Assembly: GCA_947044365.1 (NCBI GenBank)
Contig: OX345638.1
Span: forward strand, 5,220,201-5,284,200
Source of the DNA: Petrosia ficiformis
Taxonomy: Eukaryota > Porifera > Demospongiae > Haplosclerida > Petrosiidae
Direction of reading: 5' to 3'
DNA length: 64,000 bases
The position numbers and the translations under genes are program-made. Position 1 is the stretch's first letter; each line of letters starts with the position of its first letter. Positions 38,950 through 53,700 of the stretch are shown here, in pieces. The notes under the pieces are model-generated. The model saw nothing but the letters and a program-made list of their open reading frames with translations. It ran no database searches and was not told the DNA's origin.

Positions 38950-40010
38950 AACTAAAACAGATGAAAAGTATAAAACTAACAAAATCAAATCAAAATAATA
39001 CCAGATATAAATTATGTAATGCATCAATTACATTTATTATAATAATGAAGCTATACCTACACAATTGTATGAGTAGTGTAAGATTTATTAGGTTTCAATC
39101 CAACACAAACTGCATTTCTAACATTCTTTTAGTTGTTGGTTGTTATGCTGTTTCTAAGTTAACATTCTTATAATAACAGACGGTAATAATATTTGAAACA
39201 GACAGTAAGAACAGAATATGGACTGATGCTTTGTCTTTATTTATGAATCATAGGTTACTTAACAGTTAAACTTAGCAGCTGCATTAATTAAGAAAGTTAA
39301 CAAATATCAAGGTTGTACTAGGGGGAGGGGTAGATGAAACTCCAATCAGTTTCTAGTTTTGCCAGCTTCTTGCTGCATACAATCTGGTTCAATTCTGTAT
39401 CTTTTGGAAGCCACACCCACCCGGGGGTATAATTATTGGGCCTAAATGTTTTCACTGATAGTTTATTTTCAGAAACAAAGCTAAACACACCCTTTGGGTG
39501 GTGGAGGGGGCGGTAGGCGGGAAACCCTGGCAGGGTAACTGTACTTGCTCTCTGAGAAAGATCGGAGTTTGATAGTGTCTAGAAAGGTAGATTTTATGGT
39601 TTCAGTGAAAAGCTACAGAATTCAGCTTTCTTCAGCCTCTTGTAAGTATAAAAGTAAAATGAATTTTCAGAAAACGGCTCTATTTGTTTTCTCAAAATAC
39701 ATTGTACTTGGTGCACGCCATGATTGGTGGGCGTGACTTTCGTGGTTTTGTACTTATTGCAATTGCAAAAATGGCGATTTTAACAATATTTCTTCAATTA
39801 CAGGACAATATAAAACTGATCAGAAGATATGAAGGCTGCTATTAGACTAGGTTAGAGTCATATTATATAATATTCTATTTTGAAAGTGATTGGAGTCGCA
39901 TCCACCCACTCCCTAGTACTACCTTAAATATCTGAGAATAGGTAACTACAAAGGTATCAGTGAATCTACAACTATTGGATTATTATCTTGCATACATGAA
40001 GCTAGATTTT
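38950..40010. other. Intron of gene C with a non-homologous insert
   Basis: 38990-39270 and 39930-40005 resemble the B/D intron, but 39255-39925 has no counterpart. That insert contains CTAGGGGGAGGGG (39313) and CTCCCTAGTACTACC (39900), which could be the inverted ends of an element of about 600 bp. No coding motif is recognised. Confidence 0.4.
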
Positions 40011-40012
40011 TA

Positions 40013-40445
40013 TGGCCCGTAGGGCCATCCCTATAATTGTATTCCCACGGGTTCGAACTATATACATATATATATATATATTCTTGTGTCCACTAGCGCG
40101 AGTATGCGTTGTATACATAGTTAAGGAAGTTGCAATTAATGGGTGTGGCACGTAAAAGAACGCGCGCTCGAACTCTACACGACCAGCAGGAAGAAAGCTG
40201 TTTGTAGCTAAGTAGTTTACGTAGAAACTGGAACTAGTAGCTAGCTAGCTATTCTGCCTGAAATATATTCCTAAAGTTCTACAAGGTCCTTTGAAAGGTC
40301 AGGAGAGTAGATAATCAAAATAATAACTATAATAAGCTGTTGTCTTTCATGCTTGATAAAATCAGCCATGATTACTGAATTCTGGACACCACAAAGCAGT
40401 CATAAGGATACTTTTATCTTCACTTAAATTTGTAAAGCAATCATA
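40013..40445. mobile_element. MITE (CATCCCTAT family), inverted, replacing exon 5 of gene C
   Basis: Starts TATGGCCCGTAGGGCCATCCCTATAATTG and ends AGCAATCATAGGGATG; its interior is the reverse complement of 38568-38945. In B and D the corresponding place holds exon 5 and flanking intron (about 21150-21500 in B). Homology to B stops at the left MITE end and resumes about 50 bp right of it. Confidence 0.7.
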
Positions 40446-40865
40446 GGGATGTTTTTTTTCTCTATATACACTTGTTAATATTAATATTAATTTTGTTGAC
40501 AACAAAACAGATACCAATATAAATTAATATACAGGAAACAATGTATTACATGTGTCATGTACATTACCTGATACCAGATAAAACTGGAGAGATTCATTAT
40601 CCAGCAATCATTTAGTACTTCAAGATTATCAGCCCATCCTCCCATTATCATGAAATGAGATATTGCTTGTTTATTTGATGCTATAGTATTGATTATAGTA
40701 CTGGCATAATTGCTTCTCGGTTTAGGCCATTTCAATGTAGTAACGGATGTTTTGTTTACTTTCTGAAAATCCTATAGTATTTATAAATATCGATATAGCT
40801 TTATGAAGATGAGAATATAACATTATATTAAATAATGTGTCATAAGGAGTGTGGTTTACACTCTG

Positions 40866-41578
40866 TAAAAATGAATGGGTTATTTTAATGCTCATTGAGT
40901 GAGTTTAGCATTTTCCATTCTAAGTAACTTTTCATACAGTTTACTTCGTTATAAAAACAACAGAGCAATAGAAGACCATGTTTTTGAACAGATCTGAAAG
41001 TTTGGGGGCTGTGGGAGGTATGCGTTTGAAGTTATAACTGTTCAAAGTAAAAAAATTTGGGAAGTAATGAATGAATAACTTGCTAAAACAATGTCTGTGG
41101 CAAATTTCTTTTCAATACGATTTTGAGAAACTTCTTTCTCTACTCTATTAAGTCTTTAAATCAACGCTTACATTAAAAAAGTTGGGACAAAAAGAAAGAC
41201 AGACAGACAGAATGAATGAATGACAGAATGACAACCAAAGTGCTAAAGACTCGCCCATGCGTACGCGCGGCGAGCCCAATAATTATATTATTTAATTACT
41301 CTGGAATGAGCTTGTAACATTTGTTGATGTTACAATTAGAATATATTAATACATGTAATATACGATAGGTTGTACCTATAATACTATGCTACATATGTAG
41401 CTACATTGTATTAATATGTATGATACTATATGCCTTGGTATGACATGTACTTTATATTAGTCAATATAGATCAAGATCAAATTAACCTTGCCTAGTAGGA
41501 AAAATAAATGAGCATGGAGTAAATTAGAAACTTCTGTAACCAACTGAAAGTTGAAATATCCTATTACTTTTTACAGTG
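40866..41578. mobile_element. Non-autonomous element, about 710 bp, in gene C intron
   Basis: The ends CTCTGTAAAAATGAATGGGTTATTTTAA and (reverse complement) CACTGTAAAAAGTAATAGGATATTTCAAC are inverted. Introns of B and D are continuous across the site (GGTTTACAAGTGG and GTTTACAAGTTTAG), giving clear borders. The interior has (GACA)n-like simple sequence and a GC-rich CGCCCATGCGTACGCGCGGCGAGCC. Similar single ends occur at 54460-54500, 56370-56425 and 56570-56615. Confidence 0.7.
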
Positions 41579-42829
41579 CAAGTGGAGTGATTATTATTTA
41601 GTAATAAGCAGAAAACATAATCAACATAAATGAATGAAGATTCAAAGAATATGTTAAGTGTCTCCTTATGATAATAAATAGAAACCAGGGGATTAGAACT
41701 GTAGAGAATACAACTGAAAATAATACAAGAGATCGAGAGTGATAAGAATAGTAGGAAAAGATAACAAATACAACTATACAGAAATGTGGAATCTGTTTAA
41801 TAAACACTCAATAACTCACTATTGTATTCTCAGAGAATGATAAAAGAAATAAGTCATTAAGACGAGTTATTCCTGTCTCAGTTCGAGTAACCCCTCCAAA
41901 CATCACACCTTTATTACCAGGAAGTGACTTTATAGAGAACCCAGCAGACGGTGGTGGACGATCGCCTGTTATGATAGGTACTTTCCATTGACCTGAAGAA
42001 AATACATGATAATTTATAATTATGAAGTAATACATAATGTATATAATACCTGGTGATGAATTGACACACATAGTGTGTATTTCATTTGTGTAGCAAAGAT
42101 TTGGGATTTTAGGATTAGGAGTATAGAAGTACTGAAAATTCGTTTGAGTACTGATTGGTATATGCCCAATCCCTCCGATAACTAGCAAATTATCTTCTGC
42201 ATTGATGTTAAAGGTTATCATTCCACATCCACGTTTTCTCATTGGTCCAATATCAGGAGAACTGTTAATAATTTCTCTCCATTCATTAGTAAGTATGTCA
42301 AGTTCAAATAACTCATTATGAAAACAGTCAATAGGTTTACAGCTTCCACCGAAATAAAAAATTTTGTCTCTTACGGTAGTACAAGCATAGTACACAACTC
42401 CTGCAGGTGGAGTAGCTGTAGTAGGTTTCCTCTCCCACTTAAATTTAGGCAAATGAAATATATCAACAGATGATGTAAACTTCTTCTCATCACTAAAATG
42501 TCCAGTGGGAAGGTCCTCCTGCAGTCCTCCCCAGCAATATAATCTGTCACTAATGACTACAGTGGAGTGTTGAGATCTCCATTTCATCACATATTGACCT
42601 GATAACAAATAATCAATACAATATTGTAAAAACATGACCAGTAACACATATATTTAATAAATACAGTATTATAAAGATTATTAATACACAAACCAGTACT
42701 TGTAATTGTATGTATTTCAAGTGTTTAAGAGATTATAAATAACACATTTATGTGATGTATGAATTAAGTTGTCTATGTCATGAGAAATATAAAGATATGC
42801 ATTATAATAATTCACTCACCAGTAGCCAT

Positions 42830-44790
42830 TATCAAATAGAGAGAGGATTAAAAAGAAAAGCTGATGATCAATTCAACACTGGTTGTGGTAATTAAAAGAT
42901 ATCACATGATGTCATCATTGTCATGTGATCATATTATGAACTATGAAATGATTGTACTTTTTACATAATATTTAGTAAAATTTAAAAAAAAAACATATAT
43001 ACATTATAATACTGTTTTGCATAGTTATATAAATAACAAAATAATTATACAGATATAGATAGATCTATCTACAATGTTTTATGACTGAGCAACTTTTAGA
43101 AATGTTGTTAGTAATGTGTTGTGTAAAACATTTGATGTCATTTGCTTACTAGCTATTATTAAATTTCACATTATTACTGAAATTTGGAAAATGGCATAGC
43201 CCAAAAACAATTTCCAAAGGGTAGTAGAAGTATACCTGTAGCTGAGAGATGTCCGATTTACTATCATAAATTGCTATAAGTTACCATTTTATGTAAAATG
43301 TAATTGTGTAGTGTATGGAGTTATACCTCATGTGACATATCAAAGGTTACCATGACAATAACCCAAACACCATGATATAACAGTATATAATTTATAATCA
43401 TAGGTATATAAACTTGTGATGTAATTCATACTTTAATAGCAGTTATTTAATTACAATATTATCAAGAATCGTGAAATAATAATGTAGGTTATCACATATC
43501 AGTATCATGGTGTATATGCTCTCACTAAACTATGACATAACTGTACTGTGTGGTTTGTATATGTATGGTAATGATACAATAATGTATCTTTATTTGGAAA
43601 AACAGGCCTTATATCTGTGGATACAACGGATGTTACAACTTAATTAGTATGATAATTATATTACATGTAATTGAGAATTACTCACCACAGACTCACACAA
43701 AATAGATTATACACCTAGATCTGTAAGAAGGGATGTAAAATACTATAGAAGAAATATAAACTATAATCTATAATAATATACTCAGTTTCATCATTTCTTA
43801 CTCCTGGTTTTATCATACATATATACACACACCTGGTGTCTGCTTTTGCTGACGATAAAGATTGTGAAATGAAAGGCAAAGTGATCTACATCATAAACTT
43901 GATACCTTTCTAAGTGCAGTGCAAAAATGATATTGTTAAAATAACTAATTCAATTGTTATTACAGCTGCAAGGAATAATGGAAATTGTAATTTAATTAGT
44001 CGTGTAGGTTGTTATGACTACATACAGTGTACATGTACTTATTATACTACCAATTATAATCTAATAATTGCAGTTTAAAATTCCTTGCATGGTCTTAGAC
44101 TAATTGATTTACAAAGAAGCAAAATAAATATTTTGATTAGGTTTTCAAACCTTCTTTGTGCAGATATTAGACATGATATTTGATTATAATGTGTATAAGT
44201 ACATTATCATGCAGTCATAACATCATGATATGATGATATACAATATAATATTACCATAAGAATGATACCTCTTGGTACCATTGTATAGTATTGTACAGAA
44301 TATGTACAGTAAAGTTCAGGATGCTACAGTACATAGAGTACACTGTAGTAATGTATAGTACGTATATAGTACAATACTGTACTCAATAGTCCAATCACTG
44401 ATATATTTGTGAAATTTCATTGGGTTCCACTATATATATAAACATACTAATTTAATAACTCATTAGAATGGTTTCAGTCATGATATATACATTAATGAAA
44501 CAGTAGAATCAGTATTTCAGATTTGTTAATGGTTTGAAGAATGGTAGAGCTATTCCAAGTCATTTTCTCAGACTGATATGTATATGTATGTTTGCATGTT
44601 AATTCACATAATTATTGTTAATAAGATAACTATTATATTAAATTTGTAGAAATTTGGATTCAGTATCAAAATTTAATATAATTATACCAAAATTAAAATC
44701 TTAAAAAGGAGGAAAATAATAAGTTATTTTGTGTGTACAATCATAATTATAATTAGAGTATAGAGTAATACTGAACTAAACTAACAGGTA
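42830..44790. other. Intergenic region between C and D
   Basis: Contains the upstream flank of gene C (to about 43160, matching 23256-23560 and 53728-54080), MITE-derived sequence at 43915-44175 (TGCAAAAATGATATTGTTAAAATAACTAAT ... TTAGTCGTGTAGGTTGTTATG), and a 3' flank of gene D matching those of B and C (44510-44795). No gene supported. Confidence 0.55.
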
Positions 44791-44796
44791 TATATA

Positions 44797-47700
44797 CTAC
44801 ATATTTAACTGAATTCCCAGTTTATTTCTGAGTGAGTCTTGAATGGATTTCTTGATCTTGTTAGCTGCATCAACATATGGACCACGTATTTGATAAAATG
44901 CATTGAAGAATTTCATGCAATAATCCTCAATCTCTTCTAGATCGTCTTTGAATACAAAACCAGATAAGAAACAGTTAATAATATTATCACTGGTAGGATT
45001 TGTCTGAACATCACGTGTTATTATACCAGATTCTAATAATTCATCAGCGACAGTTTTCAATGAACCAGTCTTAAATAATCGACTGAGTTTAGCATGATTC
45101 TTCTCCATTACTAGTTCAATACATTTTACAACTTGACTAATATCAACATGAGATCTATCGCTACCTGCATACATGTAAACATATAAGTTCTATATAATAA
45201 TAATTATATATTATGTATATGTTAGAGTACACCCAACTGTACTGTATTTCTACTGAAATAAAGCTGAACCCAGTTAGAGTACAGCACTCAAGGGTATAAA
45301 GTAATTATTAACGATTGATTGACATATTTATGGCTTAAAATAACTTGTTTACATTTTTTGTTATAAATGAGAAACCTTTCAGAGTACAACTAACTAGATT
45401 ATATTGCATGCTAACTTAATTATGTAAACTACACAGCTCAACCTAATCACCTGAGGTTTTATAATAATAGCTGTCTACACTAAATTAAAACTGGCTTCAT
45501 GTGATTTAGGTTGCAATTAAGCTCATAAATGCTCAATATGTTTCTATCAGTCCATGTAATGTAACATATTAGTAATCATTAGATTCCTTAACATTCTAGT
45601 AAGTAAAGTGGGATTAATCAATCTATGGTATTCCATGTGTTAATAAAGCATTTGGATATCATAAGTGGAGGTGTCTAACTAATTTACACTATAGCAACTA
45701 AACAGTGAAAATAAAGGTACTCTAATACATGAAAGTGTACTGTTACTCACAATACAGATAATATATTATAAGTTATATATTTAGTAAGCTATGTGAAACT
45801 CTTAATAGTAATGACCTGTATGAGATGTAGTGATTGGATAAGTTGTTGTATTGCTATCCTGTACTTGATCCCTAGTAGACTCTTAAGTGTAGAAGAATCA
45901 GTTGATTTTAACTTATAATAATAATGTATTATATACCTGTAGTGGATGATTCAAGGAATCTACTGATAAATATTTTTCTTGTATTACAATCTATTCCAGT
46001 TAGTGTTACTGGATGTCTTAAACGTATCTTAGGATTACAGGATGAATCTGCCCATATAGTGACTAGACAAGATGGAGGAATGGGAAGATCATTTGATCCA
46101 AATAGATCAGCATCTTTTTTCATAAGCTGAGATTATAGAAATTATATGTTAAGACATGTATTACAGATTTACATTTCAACAGATAATCATTTTTAGTATT
46201 ATCTTACTCTCAGAGGTTCCTTGTGAGGTTCAATACTCCATCCTCTATACACTACTTGTTCCATACTAACACTATCAAGTTCAATATACCCGTTCACTGG
46301 ATTTAGGAATGAAAACCTAATCATCTCATCCTTCTCAGCGCTATGATGATTATCCTTAATATACTATAAAATGATAATGAATATCAGTGGATATTATAAG
46401 TATATTATTATTACAATTGAGTCACCTCTAAAAATACTTTTACATTTTGCACAACCATAAATGTCATTTTCCATTTGTTACCTCCTGTCCTCTCATAATA
46501 CATTCCACCAGTGTATAAATTATCAGGTACACCTGAATCACTAGGAACTTTTACTATAGAATATAATTATTTAATACATCATTATATGTGAATATTCATA
46601 CAACACCGTTTGAGATAGTGTACTTACTACTAGAGATCTCAGACGAAGGAATTTCAATGCCACTCAAATCTTGATTTTCTAAATACACAACATAATAAAA
46701 TTGTACTATGTTGGTTACAAAATATATATATACTTTGTTTTGTATATATTTCAGTACTAGAAGATGATTTAGGAACAAGGAGTTCACTGTGATGAGATTG
46801 TGTATCTGAGAAACATATGTATATGTTTTGTAATAATTACATAATCATTTTATTAACCCTTGCTCACAGAACAGAGGGTTACTGTAACTTTTTACCTTCC
46901 TGTAATCCAGTGTCACTGTCTTGTAATATATTCAGTACATTTTCAGTATCAGAATCTATCATAATAAAGGATATTAAACATGAGATAGAGATAATCCATT
47001 GATGGTACATATATTTACATTTCTCTTTTTGTGTTTGTTTATCAGGTGTGTTGATAATATCTTCAGTACTAATATTATCATGATCAGTAACAATATTAAT
47101 ATCATTATCAACTAGATGTATTGAAAATGAGATATGTAATAATAATTATATATAATAAGAGAATATCTTACATTTCTCTTGTTGTGTTTCTTGTTTATCA
47201 GATGAGATGAATTCTTTCACCTCTATATTATCAGTATTAGATACATTATTATGAGTTGATCGAATATTAACTAATAATATTACAATATAACATTAATAAG
47301 TATACTATTAATATCCTAACCATCTACAGATTTAGACTCATTATCACTAGTAGGATCCTCAGAATTCTTAACTTTCTCACTTGACAGAACATTGACTAAT
47401 ACAATAAAGAATAGACATAATACAATTAATATCTCAACCATGTCCAGATGAGGGTGGTGCTTTATCATCAGTACCTCTATTAGGATGCTCTTCAATATTT
47501 TCAGTTGATGGAACATTGACTAATAGAATTTATAACACATATTAGTAAATTATTGATATTATACTATTAATGTCCTAACTATATCCTGACTTGGACTGTG
47601 TTTTACTATCAGTATCACAACTAGTATCCTTATTTTCTGAAGAGTCAGTATTAGACACATCATTCTGAACATCACCTATAATTGTAATTAAAATTTAAAT

Positions 47701-50700
47701 ACCCTTTATTGTAATATCCCAACCATGTTCAGATGTTGAGTGTATTTCACTATCAGTGTCGCTACTAGGAGGATCTTGGTCTTCTGAAGAAGAGTCAATA
47801 TGAGACACATCATTATCAGTTGATTGACCATCAGCTAATAAATAATTATAATAAATATTTAAATACCAATTAATACTATAGTATGCTAACCATGTTCAGA
47901 TGTGGATTGTGTTTCACTATCAGTATCACTAGTATCCTCTACATCAGATGAGATGTGTGGATTTGAATCATTAGTCTTCTTAGCAATACCCATTATACAA
48001 AATTTGGAACGAACTATCATTCCATACTGACTATCAGTATAGAATATACCACCCTCTATGAACTGGAACTTGTATGGTGCTACTGACTCATCTATAGGTG
48101 CTGTTATGAAACTGAGATGTTTAAACTGTCGTGCACTCTTCAGATAGACACAGTGTTGTATTTGTAATTTTACAGGCTGTAGGTACTCTTCAGGAAATAA
48201 GATGACATATAAAGCACTCACAAGCTCCATTCCTTCAGGAAACTGGAATTTACCCCCAACAAGAGCTTTGATAAGCACTTGTGATGGTGGGATGGCATCT
48301 TTTGGGAAATACATCTTAAACCCATAATCTCCCCAATCCAGAGTATTCCCTTTAACATGAAACACCTTCTGCTTAGCTATATGAAGATCAGGATCGTCTG
48401 TATAATAAAATTGAGATTATGATAACAATAGATATCAGTATAATAATTATATAACATGATTTCTAACCTGGTATAGAAATGATGTCACTGGACCTTTGTG
48501 GTGCAAGTGATGACGTCTTTCTAGTTTCCTCTAACTGTTTCACTTCTTCTATAGTAAATTCAAGTTCCCTTATTCTCTCTCTCTGCATTTGTAATTCCTC
48601 CAAATGTACTTCATTATTCTCTACTGTTTTCTGTACTTCATCTGTTTGTGAAGTTTTATCAACCATTGTTGTCTGTAGTGACTTCACTTCTATAATGACA
48701 GAATAAGTTTGGAGGTCTGCTAATTTCAAGTAGGACAGGACTTACTTTCTTGTAGTGATTCTAGCTCTTTTGTTTCCATTTTGAATAAAGTCTGCAGTTC
48801 CTCTACGTGAGATGTTTTGTCAAATATTTCTGTCTGTAGCGGCTTGACTTCTATAATTATGTGAAAAGATATTTGAAGATAATTCAACTGTAGAGTAACA
48901 TATGACTTACGCTCTTGTATTGACTCTAGTTCTTTCACTATCTCATCCTTCTTCACTAACTTACTCTGTAGGTCCTCTACTTCTATTGTTTGTAGTGACT
49001 CTATCTCTGATGTAATAAGATAATCAGTGATCACATAATAATAATAGTAATACTCATCTAACCTTCATCCAATATTAACATCTTATCACTAATGTCTACA
49101 GGTTTTGATTTCTTCTCTTCTAATGGTTCTTTTTCCAGAGTCTTCTCATGATATACTTTCATTGTCTCCTCATCTAATAAAAACACATAATACTCAATAC
49201 ACATTAAATAGATATGATATATGTATTAATATAGACCTGATGAAAGGGTAGATGTGAGTTTAAGTTTCTCTTCCAAATCTGTGATCTGTTGTGTTTTTGC
49301 TAATGATGCTTTCTTTTCAATCATCAACAATGTCTGATAATCTTGTAACTCTAAATACAATATAAAATATTGTAATTACTAAATCTGAAAGTACATGTAT
49401 GATGTGTGGTTATATCAAAGATACCGATAGGGCAGTATTGTATGAGAACACATGCAATACTGTACTCGTAGTACGTAAATAAGTTTAAATCATTCCCATA
49501 TCACTATAAATCAGTTATTGTAAAGTGCTTGGTTATTCTTGTGCACTCAAGACATGGTCTATTGTAACTCACTTAGTTAATGTTGTATGTTGGTGTTGAA
49601 TTCATGTACTACAATTTTCATATTAAATATATAATTTAAGTTACCTCTTCTTGTTGCAATTGACACTTTCTTGTAGGCTTGTGTTTCATCTTTTGAAAAC
49701 CCCAGTTCTAAAGATCATAATATCAAGTATTCAAATCACATGTAATAAATTATATTCAATATCTGACCTTTCTCTAGCGTATCTGATTTATCCATTAATG
49801 ACAACTCTCTTGTTTTTAGGTGCGTAATTTCATCACTCTTCTGTCTCATCTCAACACTTAGTTTCAATAATTCTGATTCATTCTCAAATATCTGCTTCTC
49901 CATTAGCCACTGTGTCTCCTGAAACAATTAACACAATAACTTGTAAACATAACATTGTTCACTAATTTACTAACTAGTTCCTGGTTTCTGTCATGAAGAA
50001 GATGAAGAAGTAATCTCGTCTGAATCTCATTCTTGTTTTTCATCAGCTGTTTATAATTCCAAATATTTTTCACTAACCACTCCTCATTAAAATATTCTAT
50101 ATAATGGGTTATAATAATAATGATATTCAGTATTAGAGTAAGATGTATTGTTATTATCCTAGTTCTAAGACATGAGGTACTGGATTAAAATACTAAAAAC
50201 AAGATATAAAACCTAAAAACTGATGAAAGGTATATAACTAACAAAATCAAATCAAAATGATATTAGAGAGTGAGAGTTATAGAAGATAGTCAATTATGAA
50301 TGTTTGTTGAGTCACTATATCGATTACAATAATGAAGGATTGTCTTCACAAATTCACGTATGTTACACAATTGTATGAGTATAGTGTAAGACCTATTAGG
50401 TTTCAATACAATATACACTGCATTTCTAATATTGTGCTGTTTCCAAGTGAACATCTTATAATAGTGTATCTCACAATATTTGAAACAGTAAGAAGAGAAA
50501 ATGGACTGATGCTTTACCTTTATTTATGAAACATAGAATACTTAAAATATCTCAGAATAGGTAACGTATCGGAGAATCTACAACTATTGGATTATTATCT
50601 AGTATACATAATGCTAGAATTTTACATAACTTTAATAATCTTGTATGTCATAGACTGTACACATTCCAGTGAACATGATAACGATAACTAGTAATAACGT

Positions 50701-53700
50701 ATTACATTATATGTATCAAACCTAATTCAATGATCACTAGAATATTAGATCCACTATGATCAGGGGTTGTGGTAAATTAATTATAAGAGGGAGTACCTCA
50801 CGAAAAAGCGAGGAGGCATTTGCCTCCTCTGCCTCAACGCAGTTATGCCACTGATCAGTGAATCTACAACTATTGGATTATTATCTTGTATACATGAAGC
50901 TAGATTTTCAATAATCTTGTATGTCATAAACTGTACACATTCCAGTGAACATGATAGTTATCACTAAATAATAATATATCACATGACATGTGTATTAATT
51001 ATCATACCTAATTCAACGATCACTAGATTATAAGGTCCAGTGATTGGTAGAGTCATTTTATGATACTGATAGTATTCACTGCTACCTCCAGTTACTACAA
51101 TCCAAAATCTTTCTTTAGATATGTAGTATGTTGACATGGAGTGATAAAATCTCTTAGTAACAGAATCAGGTAGATTTATCTGAAAAAATTAATAAATTAT
51201 ATAATTATAACTATATGTTATAAATGAGGAACACATCATTATAATATTATCAGTACAAGAAAGAGTATGTTTTAGTTAATTATTAGAAATGAATGATATA
51301 TAACACATCCAACTAAAATTTGTGATATATAGCTAACTGGGGTAATTTCGTGCTAGGTAAAAATGTACTCCAATACGGAAATCCGCATGAATTTACCCCC
51401 AACACCCGTTCATCTTCTGGAGCTCATACCTTCGCGATCTTTCATCATATGAGAACAAGACTTCTACCATTGGAATAAGGATGAGTAGAGCTAAATAATA
51501 ATATATTTAACAACAGAAATGCACCTACTGTTTTGCAAAAAAAGTGCGAAAGTAAACGTGCTTACTAACCTGGAATCAGTACAGAAGTTACAGTAGATAA
51601 TATAATAATAGTATATATATATTGTTATGAATATACAAATTATATATACTATTATTATATTATCTACTAACCTTTTGTAGCATAGCATTCCACTAAACAA
51701 AAGTCAGAACTGCAAGGAAATCCTCCATTCTCCAATTTGCACGAATTTACCCCAAAATGTACCATGTGACTAAAAGTCACTTGATTGTAAAATTATAAGA
51801 ATAGTAATTTTGAAATATATACTGTTAAATAGATCAGTAATTGCTCTTTTGAAAACTGCAAGTCCAACAGGAATTGGACATTCATGTACTAAGTTCTATG
51901 CGCTCAAACATCCAGCCAGACGGTTAGTGAAATAATAGAACGAAATTACCTCGGTTTGCTATACCAGTATTTTCAATATTAATATCAATTTTGATGATAA
52001 CAAAACTGACACTAATATAAATTAATATTATATATATAGGAAACAATGTACTTCATGTGTCATGTGATGTACATTACCTGATACCAGATACAACTGGAGA
52101 GATTCATTATCCAGCAATCATTTAGTACTTCAAGATTATCAGCCCATCCTCCCAATACCATGAAATGAGATATTGCTTGTTTATTTGATGATATAGTATT
52201 GATAATAGTACTAGCGTAATTGCTTCTCGCTTTAGGCCATTTCAATGTAGGAATGGATGTTTTGTTTACTTTCTGAAAATCCTATAGTATTAGTAATACA
52301 ACATGGGTTTATTATTAAATTTAATAAAGATGAGAATAAAGCAGTCATTAATTATAATAATTCATGTATCATAAGGGGGGGCAGTTTACAAGTTTAGTGA
52401 TTATTATTTACTAATAAGCAGAAAATGTACTCTTAGTATATAACATAAATAATAATCATGTGATTGTCACAATTAAGTGGTTGTTTATCCAACCAAAAAT
52501 ATTATGAAACATTGAAGAAATGTGTAGATATACATGGTTATGTTCAGAGATGATAATAACTACATATTAGGAATATGTAGCTGCAGGTATATGATAGTGT
52601 TTTCATTGTAAGGAACAAAAATGAATGAAATATATCAGACTAATACAAGAGATCAAGAGTGATAAAAATAATAGACTAGACAAGAAAACAAAACAAATAC
52701 AGCTATGTAGAAATGTGGAATCAGTTTAATAAACACTCAACAACTCACTATTGTATTCTGAGAGAATGATAATAGAAATAGGTTATTAAGACGATGTATT
52801 CCACTGTCAGTTTGAGTAACCCCTCCAAACATCACACCTTTATTACCAGGAAGGGACTTTATAGAGAAACCAGCACACGGTGGTGGACGATTGCCTGTTA
52901 TGATAGGTACTTTCCATTGACCTGAAGAAAATACATGATATAATATGATGTAATACATAATGCAAGTCACGTAATACCTGGTGATGAATTGACACACATA
53001 GTGTGTATTTCATTTGTGTAGCAAAGATATGGGATTTTAGGATGAGGTGTATGCAAGTACTGAGATTTCGCTTCAGTAATGATTGGTATATGTCCAATCC
53101 CTCCGATAACTAGCAAATTATCTTCTGCATTGATGTTAAAGGATATCATTCCACAGCCACGTTTTCTCATTGGTCCAATATCAGGAGAACTGTTAATAAT
53201 TTCTCTCCATTCATTAGTAAGTGTGTCAAGTTCAAATAACTCATTATGGAAACAGTCAAAAGGTTTACAGCTTCCTCCAAAATACAAAATTCTGTCTCTT
53301 ACGTTAGTACAAGCATAGTACATCACTCCTGCAGGTGGAGTAGCTGTAGTAGGTTTCCTCTCGCACTTAAATGTAGGCAAATGAAATATATCAACCGATG
53401 ATGTAAACCTCCTCTTCTCATCACTAAAATGTCCAATGGGAAGGTCCTCCTGCTCTCCTCCCCAGCAATATAGTCTATCACTGATGAATACAGTGGAGTG
53501 TTGAGATCTCCATTTCATCTTGTATTGACCTGATAATAAACAATCAGTACAATATTGTAAAACATGACCAGTAACACATATATTTAATAAATATAGTATA
53601 TTAGTACACAAACCAGTAATTGTAATTGTATGTATTTCAAGTTTAAGAGATTATTTATATGATGTATGAATTAAGTTGTCTATGTAATGAGAAATTTAAA

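Larger units (their letters stand above)
33898..42829 (-). pseudogene. Gene C: kelch - coiled coil - ZU5 - CARD-like copy, probably broken
   Basis: Collinear with gene B. Exon 1 ATG is at 42829; kelch exons are 42050-42598, 41820-41992 and 40568-40771; coiled-coil exons lie between 38430 and 37000; the ZU5 exon is 36398-36898 (WGDYGFKMYFPEGTIPPSQ); linker exons lie at 36300-35750; beta-rich exons at 35490-34860; the last exon is 33898-34252. Two lesions stand out. The fifth exon (172 bp, last kelch blade) and its flanks are missing, replaced by a MITE at about 40013-40445. Because 172 is not a multiple of three, splicing exon 4 to exon 6 reads into TAG within eight codons. Second, the exon near 35160-35330 has one extra base before its usual donor. 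A kelch-only product could still be made. All other exons look open, so decay is recent. Confidence 0.65.

Noticed and set aside
41808..42647. Single 279-codon exon spanning the second and third kelch exons of gene C
   Set aside because: It runs through an in-frame intron that has proper donor and acceptor at the positions used in B and D.
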